From positions 1 to 8,128 of the forward strand of contig DOUU01000033.1 in NCBI GenBank assembly GCA_003520425.1: a DNA stretch of 8,128 bases. The letters are read 5' to 3'. The notes below the pieces were generated by a model. That model was given only the letters and a program-made list of their open reading frames with translations. It was not told the DNA's origin and searched no databases. Shown here piece by piece: positions 1-5,993 of this stretch (position 1 is the first letter of the stretch; the number at the start of each line of letters is the position of its first letter). Both the position numbers and the translations under genes were made by a program. This DNA is from Deltaproteobacteria bacterium. Its GTDB lineage: Bacteria; Myxococcota_A; UBA9160.

Positions 1-24
1 GCGCTTTGTCAGCAGCCTGTTAGG

Positions 25-100
25 TGGCGCCCCCGGCAAGACTTGAACTTGCGACCTACGGTTTAGGAAACCGCTGCTCTATCCCCTGAGCTACGGGGGC
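25..100 (-). tRNA. trnR: tRNA-Arg (anticodon CCU)
   Basis: Read on the minus strand this folds into a complete 76-base cloverleaf. The acceptor stem is GCCCCCG paired with CGGGGGC, followed by discriminator G and an encoded CCA (plus-strand 25-27). The D arm is GCTC/GAGC. The anticodon stem GCGGT/ACCGT has one G-U pair and closes a seven-base loop TTCCTAA. The T stem GCAAG/CTTGC is perfect and closes TTCAAGT. The anticodon is CCT (plus-strand 65-67), which reads the arginine codon AGG. The gene lies downstream of apt on the same strand, but a 332-base gap makes separate transcription likely. Confidence 0.97.
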
Positions 101-432
101 ACTCGAAGCACAACCTATCGAATCATCGACGGCCTTGGCGACTGCCTCCAGACTCGCTTACGCCCGCAGAGGACAACGAGAGTACGCTTTCGGATTCCGT
201 GCGGCAGGAGATTCACTCCGCATCAACTCCTGGCGTCTCGAGCGTGTCGCTGCTGAATCAGAATCGATGACTCGACGCCCGACATCGAGATCCCCCGACA
301 TCGCGGATGTCGCTACGCTGCGCAAACGTAGAGGTCACGGTGGTTCCCGCCGAGGCACTCCCGCTTGACCTGGGCAGCAGCGCGTTCCGCATTGCGACGG
401 GCGCCCGAGGCCAGCTCCGTCGCCCGACTTCC
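101..432. other. Gene-free stretch between apt and tRNA-Arg
   Basis: No convincing gene is visible in these 332 bases. The open frames are short, arginine/serine-rich, start at rare codons or overlap apt in antisense, and look like chance frames of GC-rich DNA. The stretch contains a perfect short hairpin at 296-312 and a five-base inverted repeat CTACG/CGTAG at 313-317 and 327-331. It should also contain the end of the apt transcript and the promoter of the minus-strand tRNA, but I see no clear -35/-10 pair or T-run terminator. Confidence 0.5.
296..312. repeat. Short perfect inverted repeat (7-bp stem, 3-nt loop)
   Basis: CGACATC at 296-302 and GATGTCG at 306-312 are perfect reverse complements around a GCG loop. 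The hairpin lies about 120 bases downstream of the apt stop in the direction of apt transcription. No T-run follows on the minus strand, so it is not a classical intrinsic terminator. It could be a transcript-end stabiliser, a protein site or chance. Confidence 0.4.
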
Positions 433-978
433 CTAGTACTGGAGCACAACGTGGGTGCGCTTGACACCGAGGCGCTCCCGCCCGCCAAGGGCCTTGAGCT
501 CGATCAAGAACGCGCAGCCCACCACCTCCGCTTTGGCCTCCTGCGCGAGGCGAACAGCAGCTGCGGCCGTACCCCCGGTGGCAATGAGATCGTCCACTAC
601 GAGGACCCGCTGCCCCGCCTCCACTGCATCGACGTGCATCTCAACGGTGTCGGTGCCGTATTCGAGCTCATAGGATGCGCTCACCGTGCGCCAAGGAAGC
701 TTGCCCTTCTTGCGCACGATCACGAGCCCGGCTCCGAGGGCCAAGGCAACGGGAGCGCCAAGGATGAAGCCGCGCGACTCGATTCCGAGAACGCGGTCGA
801 CGTTGTCCCCCCGGAAAGGCGCGGCAAGGCTATCCACGGCCGCTCGGAAGGCGCCCGGGTTTGCCAGCAGGGGCGTCACGTCCCGGAATAGGATCCCAGG
901 CTTGGGGAAGTCGGGCACGTCGCGAACAAAGCGACGGAGATTGGGCTCTTGGGGAGCCATCGACTGTCTCTCGCGCAT
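433..978 (-). CDS. apt: Adenine phosphoribosyltransferase
   Basis: Cytosolic purine-salvage enzyme converting adenine and PRPP into AMP and pyrophosphate. The 181-residue product has the family length. Visible family segments include an N-terminal FPKPGILFRDVTPLL block (residues 24-38), ESRGFILG (67-74), VRKKGKLP (88-95), the YELEYGTDT block (103-111) and the PRPP-binding loop VLVVDDLIATGGTA (125-138), which distinguishes it as a type I phosphoribosyltransferase. Two starts are possible. ATG at 978 has GGGAG about five bases upstream; ATG at 960 (residue 7) fits the usual family N-terminus and has only GAGAGA upstream. The gene lies 26 bases after the NlpD-like gene on the same strand, so co-transcription is likely. 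The stop is TAG. Confidence 0.95.
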   Translation of the reverse strand: MRERQSMAPQEPNLRRFVRDVPDFPKPGILFRDVTPLLANPGAFRAAVDSLAAPFRGDNVDRVLGIESRGFILGAPVALALGAGLVIVRKKGKLPWRTVSASYELEYGTDTVEMHVDAVEAGQRVLVVDDLIATGGTAAAAVRLAQEAKAEVVGCAFLIELKALGGRERLGVKRTHVVLQY

Positions 979-1004
979 CGCCTCTCCCGCCGGCGGGCGC
1001 CGGC

Positions 1005-1718
1005 TCAGGGCAGGTAGAGCAGCGGATCCTCAGGTTTTTCCGCCCGGCGGATCTCGAAATGCAAGTGGGGCCCGGTCGCGTTCCCGGTCGAACCCGACTC
1101 TGCGATCACGTCGCCCCTTTCGATGAAGTTTCCCTTCTCTACCAGGACCTTGCGATTGTGGGCATAGACGCTCGCGTAGTGACCTGCATGTTTCACGATC
1201 ACCACCTTACCGTATGCACCCATCCAGTCGCTGTAGATGACCTTCCCCGCCTCGGCCGCATGAACGCTCGTGCCCTCGGGCATCATAATGTCGATCCCCT
1301 CGTGGGGCCGACTGTGTCGCTCCCCAAAGCACGTGCTAAGGCCACCCCGGGCCGGCCACTCGAAGGCGAGATCCGCCTCCGTCTTGGCCTTCCGCTGACT
1401 GACCCGGCGCAGATCGTCCGGCGGGTCACAGGCCTTTCCCGCCGCGCCCCCTGATTCTGGAGGCACGACCCGCGCGGACTCTCCAGGGATCACGAGTTTC
1501 GTTCCGACCGGAACCTTCGTGGGATCATCGATGTGATTCGCCTTCACGATGTCCTCTACCGTGACGCCGTAGCGCAGGGCGATGCGGTAGAGGTTTTCCC
1601 CTGGCTCGACCACGTGCTCCGAGCCCTTGTTCCGACCACCGTGAGCGCACGAGAGGAGCGCGGCCGAGACCGCGAGAGCCGCAGCGACCCGCAGCGTGCG
1701 GCGGCCTACGCAGCCCAT
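1005..1718 (-). CDS. nlpD: NlpD-like lipoprotein with LysM and M23 (LytM) peptidase domains
   Basis: Predicted envelope lipoprotein that binds peptidoglycan and either cleaves it or activates an amidase. The N-terminus is basic, then hydrophobic, and ends in the lipobox LLSC, so Cys24 would be lipidated. A LysM repeat spans about residues 35-79 (HVVEPGENLYRIALRYGVTV onward). A linker of about 40 residues leads to an M23 domain at about 118-237. All M23 residues are present: His139 and Asp143 in HEGID, His187 in YAHN, and His218 and His220 in GPHLHFE. This differs from E. coli NlpD, whose M23 site is degenerate and which activates amidase AmiC. The ATG overlaps the end of pcm by 13 bases, which suggests translational coupling; its own ribosome site is weak. 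The pcm-nlpD order matches a known conserved neighbourhood. Whether it is a true NlpD orthologue or another LysM/M23 hydrolase cannot be settled here. Confidence 0.9.
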   Translation of the reverse strand: MGCVGRRTLRVAAALAVSAALLSCAHGGRNKGSEHVVEPGENLYRIALRYGVTVEDIVKANHIDDPTKVPVGTKLVIPGESARVVPPESGGAAGKACDPPDDLRRVSQRKAKTEADLAFEWPARGGLSTCFGERHSRPHEGIDIMMPEGTSVHAAEAGKVIYSDWMGAYGKVVIVKHAGHYASVYAHNRKVLVEKGNFIERGDVIAESGSTGNATGPHLHFEIRRAEKPEDPLLYLP

Positions 1719-2362
1719 CCGTGTGCGCCGATCAAATCTACGAAGCGGCAGCGCCCGAGCGTTTCGCGTTCGAGCGCGCCCCCTGCGGTCCGCCGAACCC
1801 GCACCAGGGCCTGTTCTTCGCGCGTACCGAACGGGCCGACAAGACGGCCGCCGGGGGCAAGTTGGTCCAGAAGCGGCTGGGGTATGGTCGGCCCGCCGGC
1901 GGTGACGACGATTGCGTCGTACGGCGCACTTGCCGCGCGACCCAAGGTGCCATCGCCGAGATAAACCACGACGTTGGACACTCCAAGCGCGTCGAGTGCG
2001 CTGCGTGCCCGCGCCGCAAGCCGCCCGACACGCTCGATCGACACTACGCTCGCCGCAAGACGCGAGAGGACCGCGGCCTGGTAGCCAGAACCTGTGCCCA
2101 CCTCGAGCACACGCTCCGTCCCCTGAAGCTCGAGCGCCTCGGTCATGGCAGCCACCACGGCCGGGGCCGAGATGGTTTGGCCGTCCCCGATCGGGAGAGC
2201 CGCCTGTTTATAGGACTCGGTCCGCAAGGCTTCGGGAACCATCAAATGGCGCGGCACCTCGCCGAAGGCGGCGAGCACGCGCGGGTCGCGCACACCGCTC
2301 TCCAGCAGTCGCTGGACGAGGCGGCGTCGCGCGGCCACGTACCCGTCGTCGCGAGACAGCAA
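1706..2362 (-). CDS. pcm: Protein-L-isoaspartate O-methyltransferase
   Basis: Repairs age-damaged proteins by transferring a methyl group from S-adenosylmethionine to L-isoaspartyl residues. The 218-residue product shows the family pattern: ALPIGDGQTISAPA (55-68), the SAM-binding motif I VLEVGTGSGYQ (85-95), GDGTLG (136-141), YDAIVVTAG (148-156), PFGTREEQ (177-184) and a C-terminal CRFVDLIGAHGW block (205-216). The frame has no ATG at the front. The start used here is TTG at 2362, with only a weak GAG upstream. GTG at residue 9 is an alternative that still keeps the whole domain, so the N-terminus is uncertain. The last 13 bases overlap the NlpD-like gene. The M20 gene ends 66 bases upstream. 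Confidence 0.94.
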   Translation of the reverse strand: MLSRDDGYVAARRRLVQRLLESGVRDPRVLAAFGEVPRHLMVPEALRTESYKQAALPIGDGQTISAPAVVAAMTEALELQGTERVLEVGTGSGYQAAVLSRLAASVVSIERVGRLAARARSALDALGVSNVVVYLGDGTLGRAASAPYDAIVVTAGGPTIPQPLLDQLAPGGRLVGPFGTREEQALVRVRRTAGGALERETLGRCRFVDLIGAHGWAA

Positions 2363-2376
2363 AGCTCGCAGAGACC

Positions 2377-2410
2377 GGAACCCCCCAGCGGGGAGCTTAG
2401 ACCGGGTTCC
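2377..2410. repeat. Nested inverted repeats upstream of pcm
   Basis: GGAACCC at 2377-2383 is the exact reverse complement of GGGTTCC at 2404-2410. Inside it, CCCC at 2383-2386 can pair with GGGG at 2390-2393 around a three-base loop; one C is shared by the two stems. On the minus strand this lies 15-48 bases upstream of the pcm start, so it would sit in the pcm leader. No T-run follows it. A role in RNA folding at the pcm start or in termination after the M20 gene is inference only. Confidence 0.4.
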
Positions 2411-2419
2411 CTCTTCTGG

Positions 2420-2444
2420 CCAACACTCCTAGCGCGAGCGTTGG
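2420..2444 (-). terminator. Hairpin carrying the M20 stop codon in its loop (possible weak terminator)
   Basis: On the minus strand CCAACGCTC (2444-2436) can pair with GAGTGTTGG (2428-2420), a nine-base stem with one G-T pair and a seven-base loop. The TAG stop of the M20 gene occupies part of that loop. The bases that follow are purine-rich (CCAGAAGAGGG) and not T-rich, so intrinsic termination would be weak. It may be a partial terminator or a 3'-end stabiliser between the M20 gene and pcm. Confidence 0.35.
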
Positions 2445-3622
2445 TGTTCCTCCGCCACCTCGGCCCTGAGGCTCGGGCTGCGGGCGAGCTCTCGTACGGT
2501 GAGGGCAAGGCTTCGGGCCGCCTCGCGCAGTCCGGCCTCGCCTTCCGGTCCGATCGTCGCTTCCGCAAATGCGCGGGTGTGGAGCTCGAGCCTTTCCCCT
2601 GCACGCACGATGGGAAAGTTCGGGTGGATCGTGGGTACGACCTGCGACACGTGCGTGATATCGCTCGACCCGATTGACGCATCGGCGGCATGGCTCGTCT
2701 CGGCAAATCCAAGGCGTTCGAGCTGCCGGCGATACACCCCGGCGAGCGCGAGGTTCGGTCGCATCGCCGGCGACTCCGCCTCGGGGCGCAGAACCTCGAG
2801 CCGAGTACCCGTGGCTTCGGCGGCACCGCGGGCGCACGCGACGACGCGCACCGTGGTGGTTTCCAGCGTCACGTCGTCGAGTGCGCGCACCCACACGCGC
2901 GCCGCGGCGCGCTCCGGGATGATGTTCGGAGCGCGGCCACCGTCGCTCACGATGCCGTGGATCCGGGCTGTTCGCGGGAGCTGCTGACGCAGAGCGCCGA
3001 TTGCGACAAACAGCTGGATGACCCCGTCCAGCGCGTTCAGGCCCTGCTCGGGGTATGCGGCGGCATGGGAGGCGCGCCCGTGATACACGAACTCGAACTT
3101 GTGGTTCCCGAGAAAGAGCCGGTGCGCGCGCCGCATATCGGATGCGTGCGCCATCATCGCCACATGGGCATCGCGGAAGACACCGGCTTCGACCAGTCGG
3201 CGCTTGCCGACGCCGATCTCCTCTGCAGGGGCTCCGGCCACGACGAGCTGAAGGGCTTCCTCTGGGAGGCTCGCCGCGAGCGCGTGTGCAGCCAAAAGGC
3301 TCGCGGGACCCGAGAGGTTGTGTCCGCAGGCATGACCGATGCCCGGCAATGCGTCCATCTCCGCGAGAAGGACGGCATGGAGCGGCGCTCGCACAAAGCC
3401 ACGACGGGCGAGGAAGGCCGTCTCCATCCCCGCCACCCCCCGTTCGACCGCAAAGCCGCGAGCCTCGAGCCATGCCACGTAGCGCGCACTCGCCTCGCGC
3501 TCCTCGAGTGCGAGTTCAGGGTGCACGGCCATCCAATGAGCGAGCGTACAGGCCTCTGCGAAAGCCTCGTCCACTGCGGTGAGGATCTGTGCACTCTCCG
3601 GGTCGAAGTTCGGCGACGTCAT
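2429..3622 (-). CDS. M20-family metallopeptidase/amidohydrolase (PM20D2/AbgB-like)
   Basis: Predicted cytosolic binuclear metal hydrolase acting on an amide or dipeptide bond. The segment MDALPGIGHACGHN (residues 89-102 of 397) is characteristic of the M20D amidohydrolase/ACY1L2 branch. Candidate metal and catalytic residues are Cys99, His101, Glu134, Glu135, His159 and His348, assigned by pattern. A GRASHAA block (His186) marks the dimerisation/lid domain, and GSSD followed by VVPTIHP (318-334) fits the PM20D2/AbgB group. Known relatives hydrolyse p-aminobenzoyl-glutamate, beta-alanyl-lysine/carnosine-type dipeptides or N-acyl amino acids; the substrate here cannot be read off. I chose ATG at 3622 because AAGGG lies six bases upstream. 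A longer TTG start at 3667 adds 15 low-complexity residues and has no good ribosome site. There is no signal peptide. The gene is divergent from the dehydrogenase gene 100 bases away and upstream of pcm. Confidence 0.9.
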   Translation of the reverse strand: MTSPNFDPESAQILTAVDEAFAEACTLAHWMAVHPELALEEREASARYVAWLEARGFAVERGVAGMETAFLARRGFVRAPLHAVLLAEMDALPGIGHACGHNLSGPASLLAAHALAASLPEEALQLVVAGAPAEEIGVGKRRLVEAGVFRDAHVAMMAHASDMRRAHRLFLGNHKFEFVYHGRASHAAAYPEQGLNALDGVIQLFVAIGALRQQLPRTARIHGIVSDGGRAPNIIPERAAARVWVRALDDVTLETTTVRVVACARGAAEATGTRLEVLRPEAESPAMRPNLALAGVYRRQLERLGFAETSHAADASIGSSDITHVSQVVPTIHPNFPIVRAGERLELHTRAFAEATIGPEGEAGLREAARSLALTVRELARSPSLRAEVAEEHQRSR

Positions 3623-3722
3623 GCCAGCCCTTTCGGCAAGGTGTGGGTGCGGCTCAAGCGAGGACAACGTACAGGAGCGAAGTCGTGCAAGAATCGCTCA
3701 CGAGAAAAGGAGGGAGGACGAA
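3623..3722. promoter_or_regulatory. Divergent intergenic region between M20 and dehydrogenase genes
   Basis: These 100 bases separate two divergent genes and should hold both promoters. I could not find a convincing -35/-10 or sigma-54 type pair on either strand, so the call rests on gene arrangement alone. Confidence 0.4.
3708..3717 (+). promoter_or_regulatory. Doubled strong ribosome binding site of the dehydrogenase gene
   Basis: AGGAGG at 3708-3713 overlaps a second GGAGG at 3713-3717, nine and five bases before ATG 3723. This decides the start in favour of 3723; the same frame stays open back to 3579 without comparable support. Confidence 0.8.
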
Positions 3723-4643
3723 ATGAGCGAGGCCGTCGCGTTTCTCGGCCTTGGCGTGATGGGCTTCCCCATGGCCGGTCATCTCGCACGAGCCGGATAC
3801 GCGGTCTCGGTGTACAACCGCACCGCTGCAAAAGCTGAGCGCTGGGTCGCCGAGCACGGCGGACGGGTTGCGCCCACGCCTGCGGAGGCTGCTCGGGAGG
3901 CACGCTTCGTGTTCGCGTGTCTCGGCACGGACGCCGACGTCCGCGCGGTCGCGCTCGGTGAGCGCGGCGCGTTCTCCGCGATGGTTCCGGGTTCAATCTT
4001 CGTGGACCATACGACGACCTCGGCCGACCTTGCGCGAGAGCTCGCGGCCGTGGCCCGAAAACGCGACCTCGGTTTCCTCGACGCGCCGGTCTCTGGCGGC
4101 CAGAGCGGTGCGGAGCGCGGAGCCCTCACCGTCATGGCTGGCGGCAACGTCGACACGTTCGAGTCCGCACGGCCGGTTCTTGCGACCTACGCCCACTTCG
4201 TAAGACACCTCGGTCCGGCAGGAAACGGGCAGCTTGCGAAGATGGTGAACCAAATCTGCATCGCGGGTCTCGTCGAGGCGCTGGCTGAGGGACTTGATTT
4301 CGCGAAAGCCGTCGGTCTCGATGCGCGCGCGGTCGTGGAAGTGATTTCGAAGGGCGCCGCCGGGTCCTGGCAGATGGAAAATCGCGCGGCGACGATGCTT
4401 GACGGACGATTCGACTTTGGGTTTGCCGTCGACTGGATGCGCAAGGATCTCGGCTTCGCCCTCCATGAGGCCCGGCGAGCCGGTCCCTCTCTTCCCGTGA
4501 CCGCGCTCGTGGACCAGCTCTACGCGGAGGTCCAGGCGATGGGTGGGGGGCGCTGGGATACCTCAAGCCTAATTTCGCGTCTCGCCCGCACGAGAGTGGT
4601 TGGCGATGCGGGGCGTCAAGATGCGGCGCGGGCTCGCACGTAA
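3723..4643 (+). CDS. NAD(P)-dependent beta-hydroxyacid dehydrogenase (HIBADH/GarR family)
   Basis: Cytosolic oxidoreductase of the 3-hydroxyisobutyrate dehydrogenase family, 306 residues. The N-terminal Rossmann domain opens with FLGLGVMGFPMAGHLARAGY (residues 7-26). Asn32-Arg33-Thr34 after the second strand is the pattern usual for NADP(H) use in this family, so NADPH is the likely cofactor (inference). The substrate signature DAPVSGG lies at 120-126, the catalytic lysine is Lys173 in NGQLAKMVNQ with Asn177 behind it, and Lys241 in MRKDLGFAL is the conserved C-domain lysine. Family members act on 3-hydroxyisobutyrate, tartronate semialdehyde, glyoxylate or succinate semialdehyde; the sequence does not select among these. 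The last 15-20 residues (ARTRVVGDAGRQDAARART) look like a non-conserved tail. It is divergent from the M20 gene and converges on the 93-residue gene; no partner enzymes of valine or glyoxylate metabolism are visible. Confidence 0.93.
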   Translation: MSEAVAFLGLGVMGFPMAGHLARAGYAVSVYNRTAAKAERWVAEHGGRVAPTPAEAAREARFVFACLGTDADVRAVALGERGAFSAMVPGSIFVDHTTTSADLARELAAVARKRDLGFLDAPVSGGQSGAERGALTVMAGGNVDTFESARPVLATYAHFVRHLGPAGNGQLAKMVNQICIAGLVEALAEGLDFAKAVGLDARAVVEVISKGAAGSWQMENRAATMLDGRFDFGFAVDWMRKDLGFALHEARRAGPSLPVTALVDQLYAEVQAMGGGRWDTSSLISRLARTRVVGDAGRQDAARART

Positions 4644-4689
4644 CGGACTCGTCGTTCGGTCGTTGGAGGGGGCTTGGGGGTCAAATCTC

Positions 4690-4971
4690 CTAGAGCCGAT
4701 CCGGCGCCTGGTGGCGGGCCGGGGAAGAGACCTGGGCGGGCTGATCGCTCCCTCCCTCGTCTTCCTCCCCGATGAGATGCCAGTCGGTCCCGCCAACCGA
4801 CACCCATGTGTCCCCACTCGCGGTGTCGATCCGGTAGACGGTGGCCGCGGACCCCTGCAGGAGCTGGTACCGGCCCACCGGCGATCCGCCCTCCACGAGC
4901 GTCGGGAGTCCAAGGGCAGCAGCCAGCGTGAAGATTGCGAGGGCGATTAGCACGCCGACCCAGTTGCTCAC
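4690..4971 (-). CDS. Small single-span membrane protein, conserved-hypothetical type
   Basis: Ninety-three residues that I cannot assign to a named family. Residues 4-22 (WVGVLIALAIFTLAAALGL) form one membrane helix or an uncleaved signal anchor. A compact strand-rich part follows with GRYQLL (33-38), VYRIDT (45-50), DTWV (54-57) and WHLI (64-67). This gives a pattern in which an aromatic or hydrophobic residue recurs with short turns, like small envelope proteins carrying a GRYQ...RIDT..G.TW signature. The C-terminal 25 residues are acidic then polar and probably disordered. The start is GTG at 4971, set by a perfect AGGAGG four bases upstream, the strongest reason to believe this gene. It converges on the dehydrogenase gene (46-base gap), and the 274-residue gene ends 197 bases upstream on the same strand. 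Confidence 0.72.
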   Translation of the reverse strand: MSNWVGVLIALAIFTLAAALGLPTLVEGGSPVGRYQLLQGSAATVYRIDTASGDTWVSVGGTDWHLIGEEDEGGSDQPAQVSSPARHQAPDRL

Positions 4972-4975
4972 GATT

Positions 4976-4981
4976 CCTCCT
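4976..4981 (-). promoter_or_regulatory. Perfect Shine-Dalgarno site fixing a GTG start
   Basis: On the minus strand AGGAGG stands four bases before GTG 4971. It supports translation of the 93-residue gene from a non-ATG start. Confidence 0.8.
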
Positions 4982-4986
4982 CGCGG

Positions 4987-5002
4987 CCTCGAGTCCTCGA
5001 GT
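4987..5002. repeat. Tandem 8-bp repeat with two CTCGAG palindromes
   Basis: CCTCGAGT occurs twice back to back (4987-4994 and 4995-5002). Each copy contains the palindrome CTCGAG. The repeat lies five bases upstream of the AGGAGG of the 93-residue gene, in its leader or promoter. It could be a small operator or an RNA element; a binding protein is not evident. Confidence 0.45.
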
Positions 5003-5168
5003 GAAGCAGAGCACGGGGAGGTGGGCTATGGCCCCGCCGTGCAGATGAAGGACTTCTGGACCCACTTCCCGGGGGAGAGTCGGCGGGCAACTAGCCTCCT
5101 GCGGGGAGATTCGCCTATGGGACGGCGGGGGCGGGCCCGCATCAGGGCGCGACGGTGAGGCAGGCCTT

Positions 5169-5993
5169 CTAGGCCCGGAGGCGAGAATGGGCAGGCCTTG
5201 CAAAGCGGCGGCGCACCTCCTTTTGCAGTGCGATGGGAAGCGCCGCACCCAGGATCCCGATGAGGAGAAGGGGTAGCCAGACTTCCCGCGGCTGACCCAG
5301 AGCAATGGCTGCCCCGCCGGCGATGAGACCCACTCCGCCGAGGCCAAGGAGCACCATCAGCAAGGCCTCCGCAAGGCGCTGATAGCGCCCGAGCGCACAT
5401 AGGACCCCGATCGAGGCACCGGCGATGCCTATCGCGCTTCCCCCCGCTCCCCCGATCGTGCCGGCCGCCTTCGACGACCACCACGCACCGGGCACCGCAG
5501 CAATGGCACTGCCCGCAGAGAGACGAAGATCGCCTACCGTCACGTGGCCAGAGCCCGGGAGCACGACATTCAGCACCAGCTGCCTCGGAGCAGGTGCGCC
5601 GGCCACGAGCTGAATCGGAAGCGTGAAGGAGCGCGCTCCCGAGGAGCCGGAAAGCTTCCCCATCGTTCCTGTGGGATCGAGCGTGCGCGTAAAGAACTCC
5701 TCCCCGTCTGGGAAAATGCTCCACATCTCGAGATACCCGTCGCCTTGGACGTCCGAATACTCGACCGTCCCGGTGATCTGGTAGACCAAGCCGTCGACGT
5801 GAGGGCGGTCCACGACGAGGATGGGCGTCGTCGTGGGGCCGGTGTCGCCGACCACCTCGGCAAAGCGGCGAGTCAGGATGCCGTCTCGACCCACCTCATT
5901 GCCGGCAATCTGGAGGGCCTCGTCGGCGACCGCGGCGCTTCCTGCGCAAACTCCGAAGCCAACTAGGAGAGAAATGAGCCGAAAGGTCCTCAT
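5169..5993 (-). CDS. Exported beta-rich membrane protein with three C-terminal spans, function unknown
   Basis: I do not recognise a named family. The 274-residue product begins with a signal peptide: a basic start, a hydrophobic core, and a likely cut after AVA at residue 23. Residues about 24-165 are strand-rich with alternating polar and hydrophobic residues, for example YQITGTVEYSDVQGDGYLEM (71-90), SFTLPIQLV (122-130), QLVLNVVLPG (138-147) and HVTVGDLRLS (150-159), as expected of a jelly-roll or sandwich domain outside the membrane. Three hydrophobic segments follow at about 176-201, 208-232 and 238-256; the first two are very glycine-rich (GTIGGAGGSAIGIAG), favouring tight helix packing. 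The tail QKEVRRRFARPAHSRLRA is strongly basic and should be cytoplasmic. ATG 5993 has GAGGTGG 7-8 bases upstream. The gene is divergent from ftsH, so both may share the intergenic control region, but a functional link is only a guess. Confidence 0.8.
   Translation of the reverse strand: MRTFRLISLLVGFGVCAGSAAVADEALQIAGNEVGRDGILTRRFAEVVGDTGPTTTPILVVDRPHVDGLVYQITGTVEYSDVQGDGYLEMWSIFPDGEEFFTRTLDPTGTMGKLSGSSGARSFTLPIQLVAGAPAPRQLVLNVVLPGSGHVTVGDLRLSAGSAIAAVPGAWWSSKAAGTIGGAGGSAIGIAGASIGVLCALGRYQRLAEALLMVLLGLGGVGLIAGGAAIALGQPREVWLPLLLIGILGAALPIALQKEVRRRFARPAHSRLRA

Noticed and set aside
135..368. Plus-strand 77-codon frame in the tRNA-apt gap
   Set aside because: TTG start without ribosome site, Arg/Ser-rich product, no motif.
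1721..2677. Long plus-strand open frame (318 codons) opposite pcm
   Set aside because: Antisense to pcm and part of the M20 gene, which have clear family motifs; the product has no recognisable pattern.
3623..3667. TTG start of the M20 gene, adding 15 residues
   Set aside because: No ribosome site, and the added residues are not part of the M20 domain; ATG 3622 has AAGGG at good spacing.
3579..3722. Longer N-terminus for the dehydrogenase
   Set aside because: The extra 48 residues overlap the M20 start and precede a doubled AGGAGG and an ATG that begins exactly at the Rossmann fold.
2690..3838. Long plus-strand open frame (382 codons) opposite the M20 gene
   Set aside because: It is antisense to a clearly conserved metallopeptidase, starts at no good ribosome site, runs into the dehydrogenase gene, and its product is compositionally odd (Arg/His-rich). 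Such frames are expected opposite GC-rich genes.
5162..5176. Terminator at the end of the 274-residue gene
   Set aside because: Only a five-base GGCCT/AGGCC stem with a three-base loop around the stop codon and no T-run; too weak to call.
5026..5724. Minus-strand frame of 232 codons overlapping the 274-residue gene
   Set aside because: It is an alternative frame of the same strand. The 274-residue frame has a signal peptide, membrane spans and a ribosome site, whereas this one is Arg/Gly/Cys-rich with no such order.
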